Shown: one piece after another, positions 6,772 through 12,140 of the stretch | Layout: every line of letters starts with the position of its first letter | Position numbering within the stretch: position 1 is the stretch's first letter | From: Puniceicoccales bacterium | GTDB taxonomy: Bacteria > Verrucomicrobiota > Verrucomicrobiia > Opitutales > UBA953 | DNA length: 12,140 bases | Reading direction: 5' to 3' | NCBI GenBank assembly: GCA_031284845.1 | Contig: JAITXH010000126.1 | Span: forward strand, 1-12,140 | Program-made: the position numbers and the translations under genes | The notes under the pieces: model-generated | What the model saw: only the letters and a program-made list of their open reading frames with translations | Told to the model about the DNA's origin: nothing | Database searches by the model: none

Positions 6772-7869
6772 TCACAGCCGGGCTAAAACGGCGGCACCCA
6801 TTTCCCTCGTCCCGGCTGCGGTCGCGCCAAAAGCGATATCCGCCGTGCGAATGCCTTCGGCGATGGTTTTTTTCACGGCGGCGTCAATGGCGTCTGCTTC
6901 AGCGTGAAGGCCGAAACTGTGTCTGAGCATGAGCGCGGCGCTGAGGATTTGGGCGCACGGATTGGCGATATTTTTACCGGCGATGTCGGGGGCGCTGCCG
7001 CCTGCGGGCTCGTAGAGGCCGAAGGGCAGGCCGTGGCGGTTTTTCACATCGCCGAGGCTGGCGGACGACAGCATGCCGAGCGAGCCGCACACAGCAGCCA
7101 TCTCGTCCGAGAGAATGTCGCCAAACATGTTTTCGGTGAGAAGCACATCGAATGCCGCCGGATCGCGCACAAGCTGCATGGCGGCGTTGTCCACGTAAAG
7201 GTGCGAAAGCGCAATGTCAGGTGCTTTTTCGGCGACATAGGCGGCGACTGTTTTGCGCCAGAGCACGGAGCACTCGAGCACATTGGCCTTGTCCACGCTG
7301 AGGAGGCGTTTGTGCCGTGCGCGCGCGGTGGCGATGGCGACTTCGGTAATGCGCTCAATCTCGCTCTTGCGGTAGATCATGGTGTCCACCGCCTCGATGT
7401 CGCCGTCGGGCAGGGGCGTCGTGCGCTTGGGTTGTCCGAAGTAGAGGCCGCCGGTGAGTTCGCGGATGCAGACCATGTCAATGCCTCTGGCGATGCGCTC
7501 CGGGCGCACAGGTGAGGCGTTTATCAACGCTTCGGGGAGCAGACCGGGGCGGATGTTGGCGAAGAGTTTGAAGTGCTTGCGCAACGGGAGAAGGGAGGCG
7601 CGTTCAGGTTGTTCTGCGGGCGGCAATTTTTCCCATTTGGGACCGCCGACAGAGCCGAACAGGATGGCGTCAGCGCGTGAGCAGGCCGCGAGTGTGGCAT
7701 CGGGGAGGGCTTTGCCGGCAATGTCAATACCAGCTCCGCCCACGGGATGCGTGGAGTAGTCGAGAATGTGTCCGCCGCGTTTGAGGACGGCTTCGAGGAC
7801 GGGCAATGCCGCGCCCATGACTTCCGGTCCGATATAATCTCCGGGGAGGATTGCTATGGAAAGTTGCAT
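6772..7869 (-). CDS. leuB: 3-isopropylmalate dehydrogenase
   Basis: Cytoplasmic NAD-dependent beta-decarboxylating dehydrogenase of leucine synthesis (3-isopropylmalate to 2-oxoisocaproate), 365 residues. Substrate arginines R97, R107 and R136 (IRELTGG), Y143, K194 (SVDKANVLE), and metal-binding aspartates D227 (YVDNAAMQL), D251 and D255 (FGDILSDE) are all present. The NAD-binding segment is EPAGGSAPDIAGKNIANP (287-304), the type found in E. coli LeuB. The N-terminal motif is GDYIGPEV, where GDGIGPEV is usual, so Y12 replaces the glycine. I chose ATG at 7869 because the beta-strand LSIAILPGD follows at once; a TTG at 7908 would add 13 unconvincing residues. The start is preceded by a long pyrimidine tract (CCCTTCCCTTTTTCCCGAC), not a Shine-Dalgarno site. 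No other leu gene is in the window. It lies 94 bp behind the fucosidase gene, with a hairpin between them. Confidence 0.95.
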   Translation of the reverse strand: MQLSIAILPGDYIGPEVMGAALPVLEAVLKRGGHILDYSTHPVGGAGIDIAGKALPDATLAACSRADAILFGSVGGPKWEKLPPAEQPERASLLPLRKHFKLFANIRPGLLPEALINASPVRPERIARGIDMVCIRELTGGLYFGQPKRTTPLPDGDIEAVDTMIYRKSEIERITEVAIATARARHKRLLSVDKANVLECSVLWRKTVAAYVAEKAPDIALSHLYVDNAAMQLVRDPAAFDVLLTENMFGDILSDEMAAVCGSLGMLSSASLGDVKNRHGLPFGLYEPAGGSAPDIAGKNIANPCAQILSAALMLRHSFGLHAEADAIDAAVKKTIAEGIRTADIAFGATAAGTREMGAAVLARL

Positions 7870-7919
7870 GTCGGGAAAAAGGGAAGGGGACGATGCCGGG
7901 ACTGTCAAAGCCGGAGTCG

Positions 7920-7938
7920 TCCCGCATGTTCTGCGGGA
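7920..7938. terminator. Hairpin between the fucosidase gene and leuB
   Basis: CCCGCA (7921-7926) and TGCGGG (7932-7937) form a 6-bp stem, 7 with the flanking T-A pair, around TGTTC. It lies in the 94-bp gap after the fucosidase stop. No T-run follows on the - strand, so it may be a processing or attenuating hairpin rather than a full terminator. Confidence 0.35.
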
Positions 7939-7963
7939 ACTCGCCCGGCCTTGACGGAAAACT

Positions 7964-9544
7964 TTACAGACCCGTGGTCTCGATTTTCAGCGCATTGCAA
8001 TCTTTGAAGGCTACGCTGTCCGCAAAGGTCACGCGCAGGCCTTCGGGCACGAGTGCCCATTTGACCGGGGCTTGCCCTTTGCCAATGAGGGAGACGGTAT
8101 TCACTTTTCCGGAAAACAGTTTTTTGTCCGCAAGCGAGGGCAAGGTGAGCGTCTGCCCGGCGAGTTCGCCGAAAATGTGCGCATAGAGCGTTTTCTTGTC
8201 CTTGGCTGTGGTGTAGCGGCGGACTTCGGTGCCCCAGCCTTTGTTCTTGGCGCGGCGTTCGCTGAAGTGCCCTCCGCCTACGATTCCACCCTCACCGTAG
8301 ATTTTCCAAGGCTCGGTCTCATAGATAGCTTCTCCGTTGGCGAGCAGCCACGGGCCGAATTCTTCCATGATGGCAAACTGGTCAGCGGGGATGCTGCCGT
8401 CCGGCTCCACTGCGATGTTGAACATGAGGTTGCCGCGCTTACTCACGATGTCCACGAGGGTCTCTTTGAGGCTGCGGACGTTGTGATTGAGCACGGGGTT
8501 GTCGCCCTTGCGCAAAAACCAGTCCTGATTGAAGGAGGTGTCTGTCTGCCAGTATTCCTCGGGAAGGTCTCTGGCGACACCCATTTCACGGTCGAGGATG
8601 GTACCCCGTTTTTTGCCTTTGATGGTGACGATGGCCTGGATCGAACCGTGATCCTTGAGGCTGTCTTCGTAGAGTTTAATGCAGGCGTCCATCATGGTTT
8701 CGGCGATGATGGGACCATCGTCAAAGTAAAGGATGTCGGGCTTGTATTTGCCGACGAGCTCGAGGTGGCGCTGGCGCACCTCGGCGTCAAATGCCGGATA
8801 GGCACAGGCATAAAGTTGGCGTGGGTCGAGGCCGTCCCACCACTTGCCTTTGCCATCGGCTTTGGTCAAATGCCCGTCGTAGGGGACGCCTTTTTTGGGG
8901 CCGTCGAGATCGGCTCCCATACAGGTGTCAAACCAGAATTGGGCGCGGGCGGCATGGACGCTGGCCATCCATTTCAAATTGTGGTTGCGGGCGGCGGCGG
9001 CGAACTCGCCGAGCACGTCGCGCATGGGGCCGACTTTGGTGGAGTTCCAGCCGTGGACGGAGGTGGGGAAGAGATCGAAATTGTCGTGGTGGTTGGCCAC
9101 GGTGGCGACGTAGCGTGCCCCCCATTTGACAAACTGCTGCATAGTGGCCTCGGCGTTGTATTTCTCCGCTTTCCAGAGGTTGCAAATGTCCTTGAAGCCG
9201 AATTCGGACTGGTGCCCGAATGCTTCGCGGTGATAGCCCCAAGCTCTGGCACCCCAGGTGCGGTCGCACTTTTGCATATACATGTGGCGGCCATACCAGC
9301 CGCCGCCTTCAGTCGGGACGCTTTGTGGCCCCCAGTGCAGCCAGAGGCCGAACTTCACGTCTTTGAACCATTGCGGAGTCTGGAACTGGTCGAAAATCGG
9401 AGGCTGGAGCGTGGATGCTTTGGGGCGCTTTGAGGCGGCGAAAAGCTGCCGCGGCGTGACGATCGTCGTGGCGGCAAGAGCGAGGCTGCCACGCAGGAAT
9501 GCACGGCGGGAGAGATGGGGTGATGCGATGGAGGTATTGTGCAT
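7964..9544 (-). CDS. Exported GH29 alpha-L-fucosidase
   Basis: Glycoside hydrolase of 526 residues predicted to release terminal L-fucose from glycans outside the cytoplasm. Residues 1-38 form a twin-arginine signal: HLSRRAFLRGS (R13, R14), a hydrophobic stretch LALAATTIV, then LFAAS near the cleavage site. The GH29 core follows: FGLWLHWGPQSVP (65-77), the ANHHDNFDLF segment (150-159, where many members have KHHDGF), and DILYFDDG (270-277) with D275 the likely nucleophile, plus LMFNIAVEPDG (373-383). A small beta-sandwich-like C-terminal region ends the protein. The ATG at 9544 was chosen because it opens the Tat signal. It is preceded by AAAGG and then CTTTCTC, so a weak Shine-Dalgarno is possible. 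It lies 22 bp behind coaD on the same strand, an odd metabolic neighbour. No fucose transport or catabolism genes are nearby. Specificity within GH29 cannot be read from sequence. Confidence 0.9.
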   Translation of the reverse strand: MHNTSIASPHLSRRAFLRGSLALAATTIVTPRQLFAASKRPKASTLQPPIFDQFQTPQWFKDVKFGLWLHWGPQSVPTEGGGWYGRHMYMQKCDRTWGARAWGYHREAFGHQSEFGFKDICNLWKAEKYNAEATMQQFVKWGARYVATVANHHDNFDLFPTSVHGWNSTKVGPMRDVLGEFAAAARNHNLKWMASVHAARAQFWFDTCMGADLDGPKKGVPYDGHLTKADGKGKWWDGLDPRQLYACAYPAFDAEVRQRHLELVGKYKPDILYFDDGPIIAETMMDACIKLYEDSLKDHGSIQAIVTIKGKKRGTILDREMGVARDLPEEYWQTDTSFNQDWFLRKGDNPVLNHNVRSLKETLVDIVSKRGNLMFNIAVEPDGSIPADQFAIMEEFGPWLLANGEAIYETEPWKIYGEGGIVGGGHFSERRAKNKGWGTEVRRYTTAKDKKTLYAHIFGELAGQTLTLPSLADKKLFSGKVNTVSLIGKGQAPVKWALVPEGLRVTFADSVAFKDCNALKIETTGL

Positions 9545-9566
9545 GAGAAAGCCTTTAAAAGTGTTT

Positions 9567-10085
9567 TTAGATTTGGGAAAACTTGCGGCGCAGGTAGGCC
9601 AGCACACACGGCGGGACAAACTGCGCAGCTTCTTCCAGCTTATGCCGGGCGATCTCCTTTACGAAGGTCGAGCTGATGCAATACTGGTCTTTGCCGGGCA
9701 TGAGCACGATGGTCTCTATTTCCGGCGCGAGCTGGCGGTTGGTGAGTGCCATATCCAGCTCAAATTCGAAGTCGGAAAACTTGCGCAGCCCGCGCACGAG
9801 TGTGATGGCCTTGCGCTCACGCGCCAGAGAGACCGTCAGCGACGGTAGCTCTTCGGCACTTGCGTTGGGCACGGATATCAGTGCCTCGCGCGTCATGGCG
9901 ATACGCTCCTCGAGAGAGAAAAGCGGGTGCTTGGATTCCCCGCCTGGAGCGATGGCGACAATCACATGGTCAAACAGACGACAGGCGCGCTGCAGCACGT
10001 CGAGATGCCCGAGTGTGAGCGGATCAAATGTGCCGGGATAGATGGCGATACGTGCTTCGCCGCTTGGAAGAACTTCGGAGATCAT
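9567..10085 (-). CDS. coaD: Phosphopantetheine adenylyltransferase
   Basis: Cytoplasmic enzyme of 172 residues that transfers AMP from ATP to 4'-phosphopantetheine, giving dephospho-CoA, the penultimate step of coenzyme A synthesis. The nucleotidyltransferase motif YPGTFDPLTLGH lies at 16-27, with H27 in the TxGH signature. RGLRKFSDFEFELDMALTN (99-116 region) and the second ATP motif CISSTFVKEIA (136-146) complete the fold. Length is close to the usual 160-170. The ATG at 10085 fits best: the first beta-strand, RIAIYPGTF, begins about ten residues later. An open frame reaching 10205 adds 40 residues unlike the family. No Shine-Dalgarno site is visible. It is divergent from the DUF481 gene and heads a - strand series with the fucosidase gene 22 bp downstream, which suggests co-transcription. 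Confidence 0.95.
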   Translation of the reverse strand: MISEVLPSGEARIAIYPGTFDPLTLGHLDVLQRACRLFDHVIVAIAPGGESKHPLFSLEERIAMTREALISVPNASAEELPSLTVSLARERKAITLVRGLRKFSDFEFELDMALTNRQLAPEIETIVLMPGKDQYCISSTFVKEIARHKLEEAAQFVPPCVLAYLRRKFSQI

Positions 10086-10180
10086 GCTTTTCGATTCGCA
10101 GTAAGTGCCCCTGCTCTGTGCAAAGGCAAGACTTATGGGGAAAGATGCGGGGTAAACTGCAAAAATGAGGCGCTGGCAGA

Positions 10181-10210
10181 TTGACAAGCCAACGCGCGGC
10201 GGCACAGTGT
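10181..10210 (+). promoter_or_regulatory. Candidate promoter of the DUF481 gene
   Basis: A perfect -35 hexamer TTGACA (10181-10186) is followed 18 bp later by CAGTGT (10205-10210), a poor -10 match. It lies in the 167-bp spacer between divergent coaD and the DUF481 gene, about 43 bp before the latter's start. Position is good; the weak -10 makes it tentative. Confidence 0.3.
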
Positions 10211-10252
10211 TTCTTCCTTTAACGGGACTTGCTGCTCAGACACTCTCCGCTC

Positions 10253-11326
10253 ATGAAAAAAAACACGCTGTTTGCTACGATTTTTGCATTCTCAGTATTG
10301 CTGCCATCATCTGGTCGCGCTGACGAAGTCCGCCTTCGGGACGGCACGATAATCAACGGCGTCATTCTCGGAGTCGAAGCCGGCGTCCTCTCCATCAAGC
10401 CGGGATACAGCACTGCTGGCGACGTAAAGCCTTTTAGTTTCAAAATCAGCGACATCCTCACTTTCAGCACCGAAGAGCCGATATTTATCGGCACTGCCGC
10501 AGCCGAGAGTGAACGCCCGGATAACGTTTCTTACGGCAAGGTGGATGGCACCCCGTCCGGTATCCGTGTCATCACCTCTACTGGCACGACTTCTTCCGAG
10601 GTAAAAAATGTCAAAGCTGCATGGCGCACCCCCGAGGAAAGTCCACAGGCCAAGGAGTTGAAAAAAATGGAGCGCCATTGGGCAGTGGAGGTTGTTGCGG
10701 ATTTTCGCAGCAAAACCGGGAACACCGAACAGCTTGGCGCTTCGTTCGGATTTTCCGCCATCAACTCCGGTAAAGACGATACCCTGACTTTTTTTGGTAA
10801 GTATAACTATTACCGGACAGATGATAACAAGTCTACGGACGACTTGTCCGCCGGGGTGGATTACAACGCGAAGTTCACTGAATTGTTTTTGTGGTATGCG
10901 CGCACCAACAACGGGTTCAATAAAATCAACCGCATCAACTTTTATTCGGAATCGGCTGTGGGTGCTGGTTTGGTGGCTCTCGGGCAGGAAGACCACAAAT
11001 TGAAATTTCGTCTTGGTTTGCTTTATCGGTATGAGACTTACAACAACGGGGAAAATTTTAGCAAACCCGGTATAGATGCAGGTTTGCAGTATTTATTCGC
11101 ATGGAGTTGGGGTAAGTTTGAGGACAATTTGAGTTACATGCCTGTATTTGAAGAATTTGGTAATTTTTTGGTCAAACACGAGGCTGCGTTTGAATTTCCG
11201 CTTGGCACCTCCGAGCACTGGAAAATCCGCGTAGGTGTATCAAATGAATACAACAGCCGTCCACTTCCCGGCGTGAAGCGGCTCGACACCACTTTCTTTA
11301 CCCGGATCGTCCTGCGCTTCAAATAA
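10253..11326 (+). CDS. DUF481-family outer-membrane beta-barrel protein with N-terminal extension
   Basis: Protein of 357 residues. Residues 1-23 are a Sec signal peptide (MKKNTLF, hydrophobic core, SGRA before D24). Residues 24-128 contain two beta-rich segments, one starting DEVRLRDGTIINGVILG and ending FKISDILTFSTEEP, the other around YGKVDGTPSGIRVITSTGT. From about 142 the sequence becomes alternating aromatic/polar strands (WAVEVVADFRSKTGNTEQ, TLTFFGKYNYYRTDDNK, FTELFLWYARTNNG) that fit DUF481/YdiY-like barrels, ending RIVLRFK. Its function is not established; the family is often described as salt-induced outer-membrane proteins. I chose the ATG at 10253 because it opens the signal peptide; a CTG/other start at 10229 adds eight residues in front. 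The 5' neighbour is divergent coaD. Downstream are a small hairpin and a double palindrome. The second half is richer in A+T codons than its neighbours, common for barrel strands. Confidence 0.85.
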   Translation: MKKNTLFATIFAFSVLLPSSGRADEVRLRDGTIINGVILGVEAGVLSIKPGYSTAGDVKPFSFKISDILTFSTEEPIFIGTAAAESERPDNVSYGKVDGTPSGIRVITSTGTTSSEVKNVKAAWRTPEESPQAKELKKMERHWAVEVVADFRSKTGNTEQLGASFGFSAINSGKDDTLTFFGKYNYYRTDDNKSTDDLSAGVDYNAKFTELFLWYARTNNGFNKINRINFYSESAVGAGLVALGQEDHKLKFRLGLLYRYETYNNGENFSKPGIDAGLQYLFAWSWGKFEDNLSYMPVFEEFGNFLVKHEAAFEFPLGTSEHWKIRVGVSNEYNSRPLPGVKRLDTTFFTRIVLRFK

Positions 11327-11330
11327 GCAG

Positions 11331-11345
11331 GCATATCGCATATGC
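11331..11345. terminator. Short hairpin after the DUF481 gene
   Basis: GCATAT (11331-11336), CGC, ATATGC (11340-11345): a perfect 6-bp stem with a 3-nt loop, 4 bp after the stop codon. There is no T-run. It abuts the larger repeat that follows, and the two together may end transcription. Confidence 0.3.
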
Positions 11346-11442
11346 GGACAAAGTGGAAGCGGCGTTCCGCCGCTTCAAGGCTCCGGCAAGGCTGGGGCGT
11401 TCCTTCAAAACAAGCGGCGGGACGCCGCTTCTACTTTGTCCG
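11345..11442. repeat. REPIN-like double palindrome (two inverted REP-like units)
   Basis: Two 31-bp units, 11345-11375 and 11412-11442, are reverse complements of each other with only two mismatches and are separated by 36 bp. Each unit is itself a palindrome: AAGCGGCGTTCCGCCGCTT (11357-11375) in the first, and AAGCGGCGGGACGCCGCTT (11412-11430) in the second. Each therefore has 8-bp arms around 3 nt. The outer flanks CGGACAAAGT and ACTTTGTCCG also pair. The arrangement matches REPINs, non-autonomous elements mobilised by RAYT transposases. No transposase is in the window. Confidence 0.7.
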
Positions 11443-11786
11443 GCGCCGCCGATGAAGTTTTCTGAAATTTGGCTGCGTCCCCTGAAAAATGAGAGGCCGG
11501 AGGTAGCTGCACGCGCTTTCCTCCAGCCCCATCCTCATGTAGCGCCAAACCAACGTGCGGCTGCGGGCGTCCCGTCCGGTTAGACCGGGGGAGGGTTCCG
11601 CTTTTCGCGCCATAGAGAACTCTCCACCAAACACACCTGATTTTTCCACCGCGTCAACATGCGACTCAACATCACAGCCAAAGACTACGCCTCGGCAAAG
11701 CTCACTGCGAACGCGTCGAAGAATGGAAAGGCACCACCTCATTGATCCCGATTTTTACCCCACAGATAATGCCACCACAAAGGCAG
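11443..11786. other. Stretch without a convincing gene
   Basis: Short open frames exist on both strands, for example 43 codons from ATG 11452 (MKFSEIWLRPL...), 28 codons from ATG 11659 (MRLNITAKDYASAKL...) and a 3' frame ending KAAT at 11794. None shows a family motif or sustained coding bias. From about 11640 the base composition drops to roughly half G+C, below the genes to the left. This could be eroded mobile-element DNA, but nothing proves it. Confidence 0.4.
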
Positions 11787-11924
11787 CTACTTAATCAGGC
11801 CCAATGCGAGCCCAATCCAACCCATGATATTTATAACGACATACAAATACCCGGCCCAACGCATCCACCGCCCGAATTCAGCACCGATAAACAGAGGAGC
11901 AAGCGGTTTTTCCGGGCATACCAA
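11787..11924 (-). CDS. Possible tiny single-pass membrane protein
   Basis: A 45-codon frame from TTG 11924 to TAG 11787-11789. The C-terminal half is one convincing hydrophobic segment (WAGYLYVVINIMGWIGLAL, 23-41), preceded by a charged/aromatic patch EFGRWMRW and ending GLIK. An ATG at 11937 (MTAAFGMPGK) is out of frame by one base; deleting one A from the A5 run (T5 on the + strand, 11907-11911) would join it to this frame and give 49 residues. It may be a real small gene starting at TTG, a frameshifted one, or chance. No family is recognised, and it overlaps nothing else certain. Confidence 0.3.
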   Translation of the reverse strand: MVCPEKPLAPLFIGAEFGRWMRWAGYLYVVINIMGWIGLALGLIK

Positions 11925-11951
11925 AAGCAGCCGTCATAATCATATTTTTTC

Positions 11952-12140
11952 ATGGCACAGCCCAACACACACGAAACTACGCGAGGCCATCAAGTCAACT
12001 CCGCTTTTGCTTCCGCTTCCGCAGGCGCTAGAGAGTTTGAGAAAAAAATCAAAGACACCTTCACCCGGTTAAATCAGTCCGCAGGTGCTGTCATCAAAAA
12101 CACGGATGCCATCCAGCAGATGTCCCGCGGAATCTCTGAA
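11952..12140 (+). CDS. N-terminal fragment of an unidentified, probably helical protein
   Basis: Open from ATG 11952 through the window edge (63 codons, no stop). An in-frame TAA at 11937-11939 with only T-rich codons between fixes this ATG as the first usable start; TATTTTTTC precedes it, with no Shine-Dalgarno. The visible protein starts MAQPNTHETTRG, then an Ala/Ser-rich patch (SAFASASAGA) and a helical, charged stretch (REFEKKIKDTFTRLNQ and IKNTDAIQQMSRGISE) suited to a coiled coil. No signal peptide. A phage tail tape-measure-like or other long helical protein is conceivable from the pattern, but there is no diagnostic motif and I do not assign one. The local composition is more A+T-rich than the housekeeping genes. 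Confidence 0.55.
   Translation, partial: MAQPNTHETTRGHQVNSAFASASAGAREFEKKIKDTFTRLNQSAGAVIKNTDAIQQMSRGISE

Noticed and set aside
6904..7515. A 203-codon open frame on the + strand opposite leuB
   Set aside because: Antisense shadow of leuB with the same biased composition and no motif.
8072..9433. A 453-codon open frame on the + strand opposite the fucosidase gene
   Set aside because: It is the antisense shadow of a clear GH29 gene in G+C-rich DNA; its translation is rich in Gly/Val/Ala/His without any domain.
10086..10205. Upstream extension of CoaD by 40 residues
   Set aside because: CoaD proteins start about ten residues before the GTFDP motif, which the ATG at 10085 provides; the extension would fill the divergent promoter spacer.
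11452..11583. 43-codon frame beginning MKFSEIWLRPL, at first sight like the N-terminus of phenylalanyl-tRNA synthetase beta
   Set aside because: The likeness stops after about nine residues and the frame ends after 43 codons; nothing downstream in other frames continues the family.
11431..11742. 103-codon frame on the - strand after the DUF481 gene
   Set aside because: It overlaps the palindromic repeat, is Arg/Ser-rich and shows no motif or coding bias.
1..12140. CRISPR arrays, tRNA or rRNA genes, insertion sequences
   Set aside because: I see no regularly spaced direct repeats, no tRNA-like cloverleaf ending, and no transposase; the only repeats are the short palindromes listed.

Overview
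This is a G+C-rich bacterial chromosome segment of mostly single-copy housekeeping genes, with a less gene-like, more A+T-rich stretch at the right end. The gene set suggests a Gram-negative, probably Verrucomicrobiota (Opitutae-like), organism. The pointers are a twin-arginine-exported GH29 alpha-L-fucosidase, a DUF481 outer-membrane protein with an extra N-terminal beta-rich region, few Shine-Dalgarno sequences, and small palindromic repeats between genes. The taxonomic placement is inference from gene content, not proven.

Layout, left to right: the tail of an unidentified + strand gene (1-111); an L,D-transpeptidase on the - strand (155-709) whose start overlaps the start of the divergent asd gene (703-1701, +); a hairpin between the convergent ends of asd and priA; priA (1738-4008, -) behind pncC (4087-4572, -); a 91-bp divergent spacer; an unusually short uvrC (4664-6133, +) meeting nuoI (6153-6662, -) tail to tail. 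Then a run of - strand genes, read from right to left: coaD (10085-9567), the fucosidase (9544-7964), leuB (7869-6772) and nuoI. Divergent from coaD is a DUF481 outer-membrane protein gene (10253-11326, +). It is followed by a 98-bp double-palindrome repeat (11345-11442), about 500 bp with no convincing large gene (one possible tiny membrane protein), and the start of an unidentified + strand gene that runs off the window (11952-12140).

How the genes relate: asd supplies aspartate semialdehyde for diaminopimelate, lysine, threonine and methionine, and the neighbouring L,D-transpeptidase acts on diaminopimelate-containing peptidoglycan. PriA (replication restart), UvrC (excision repair) and PncC (NMN deamidation, recycling the product of NAD-dependent ligases) are DNA-maintenance or NAD-salvage functions. 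CoaD (CoA synthesis), LeuB (leucine) and NuoI (complex I) are core metabolism. The fucosidase is the only clearly accessory metabolic gene.

The most notable observation is the UvrC protein. All four cysteines expected to bind its Fe-S cluster are replaced, while the spacing of the region is kept, and about 110 residues between the UVR and endonuclease domains are absent. The recognisable residues of both nuclease domains remain. Secondary points are a REP/REPIN-like repeat family in three intergenic sites, a tendency to pyrimidine-rich tracts instead of Shine-Dalgarno sites before start codons, an isolated nuoI, and the composition change at the right edge. No complete new defence or mobile system is visible, and there are no CRISPR arrays, tRNA or rRNA genes that I can recognise.
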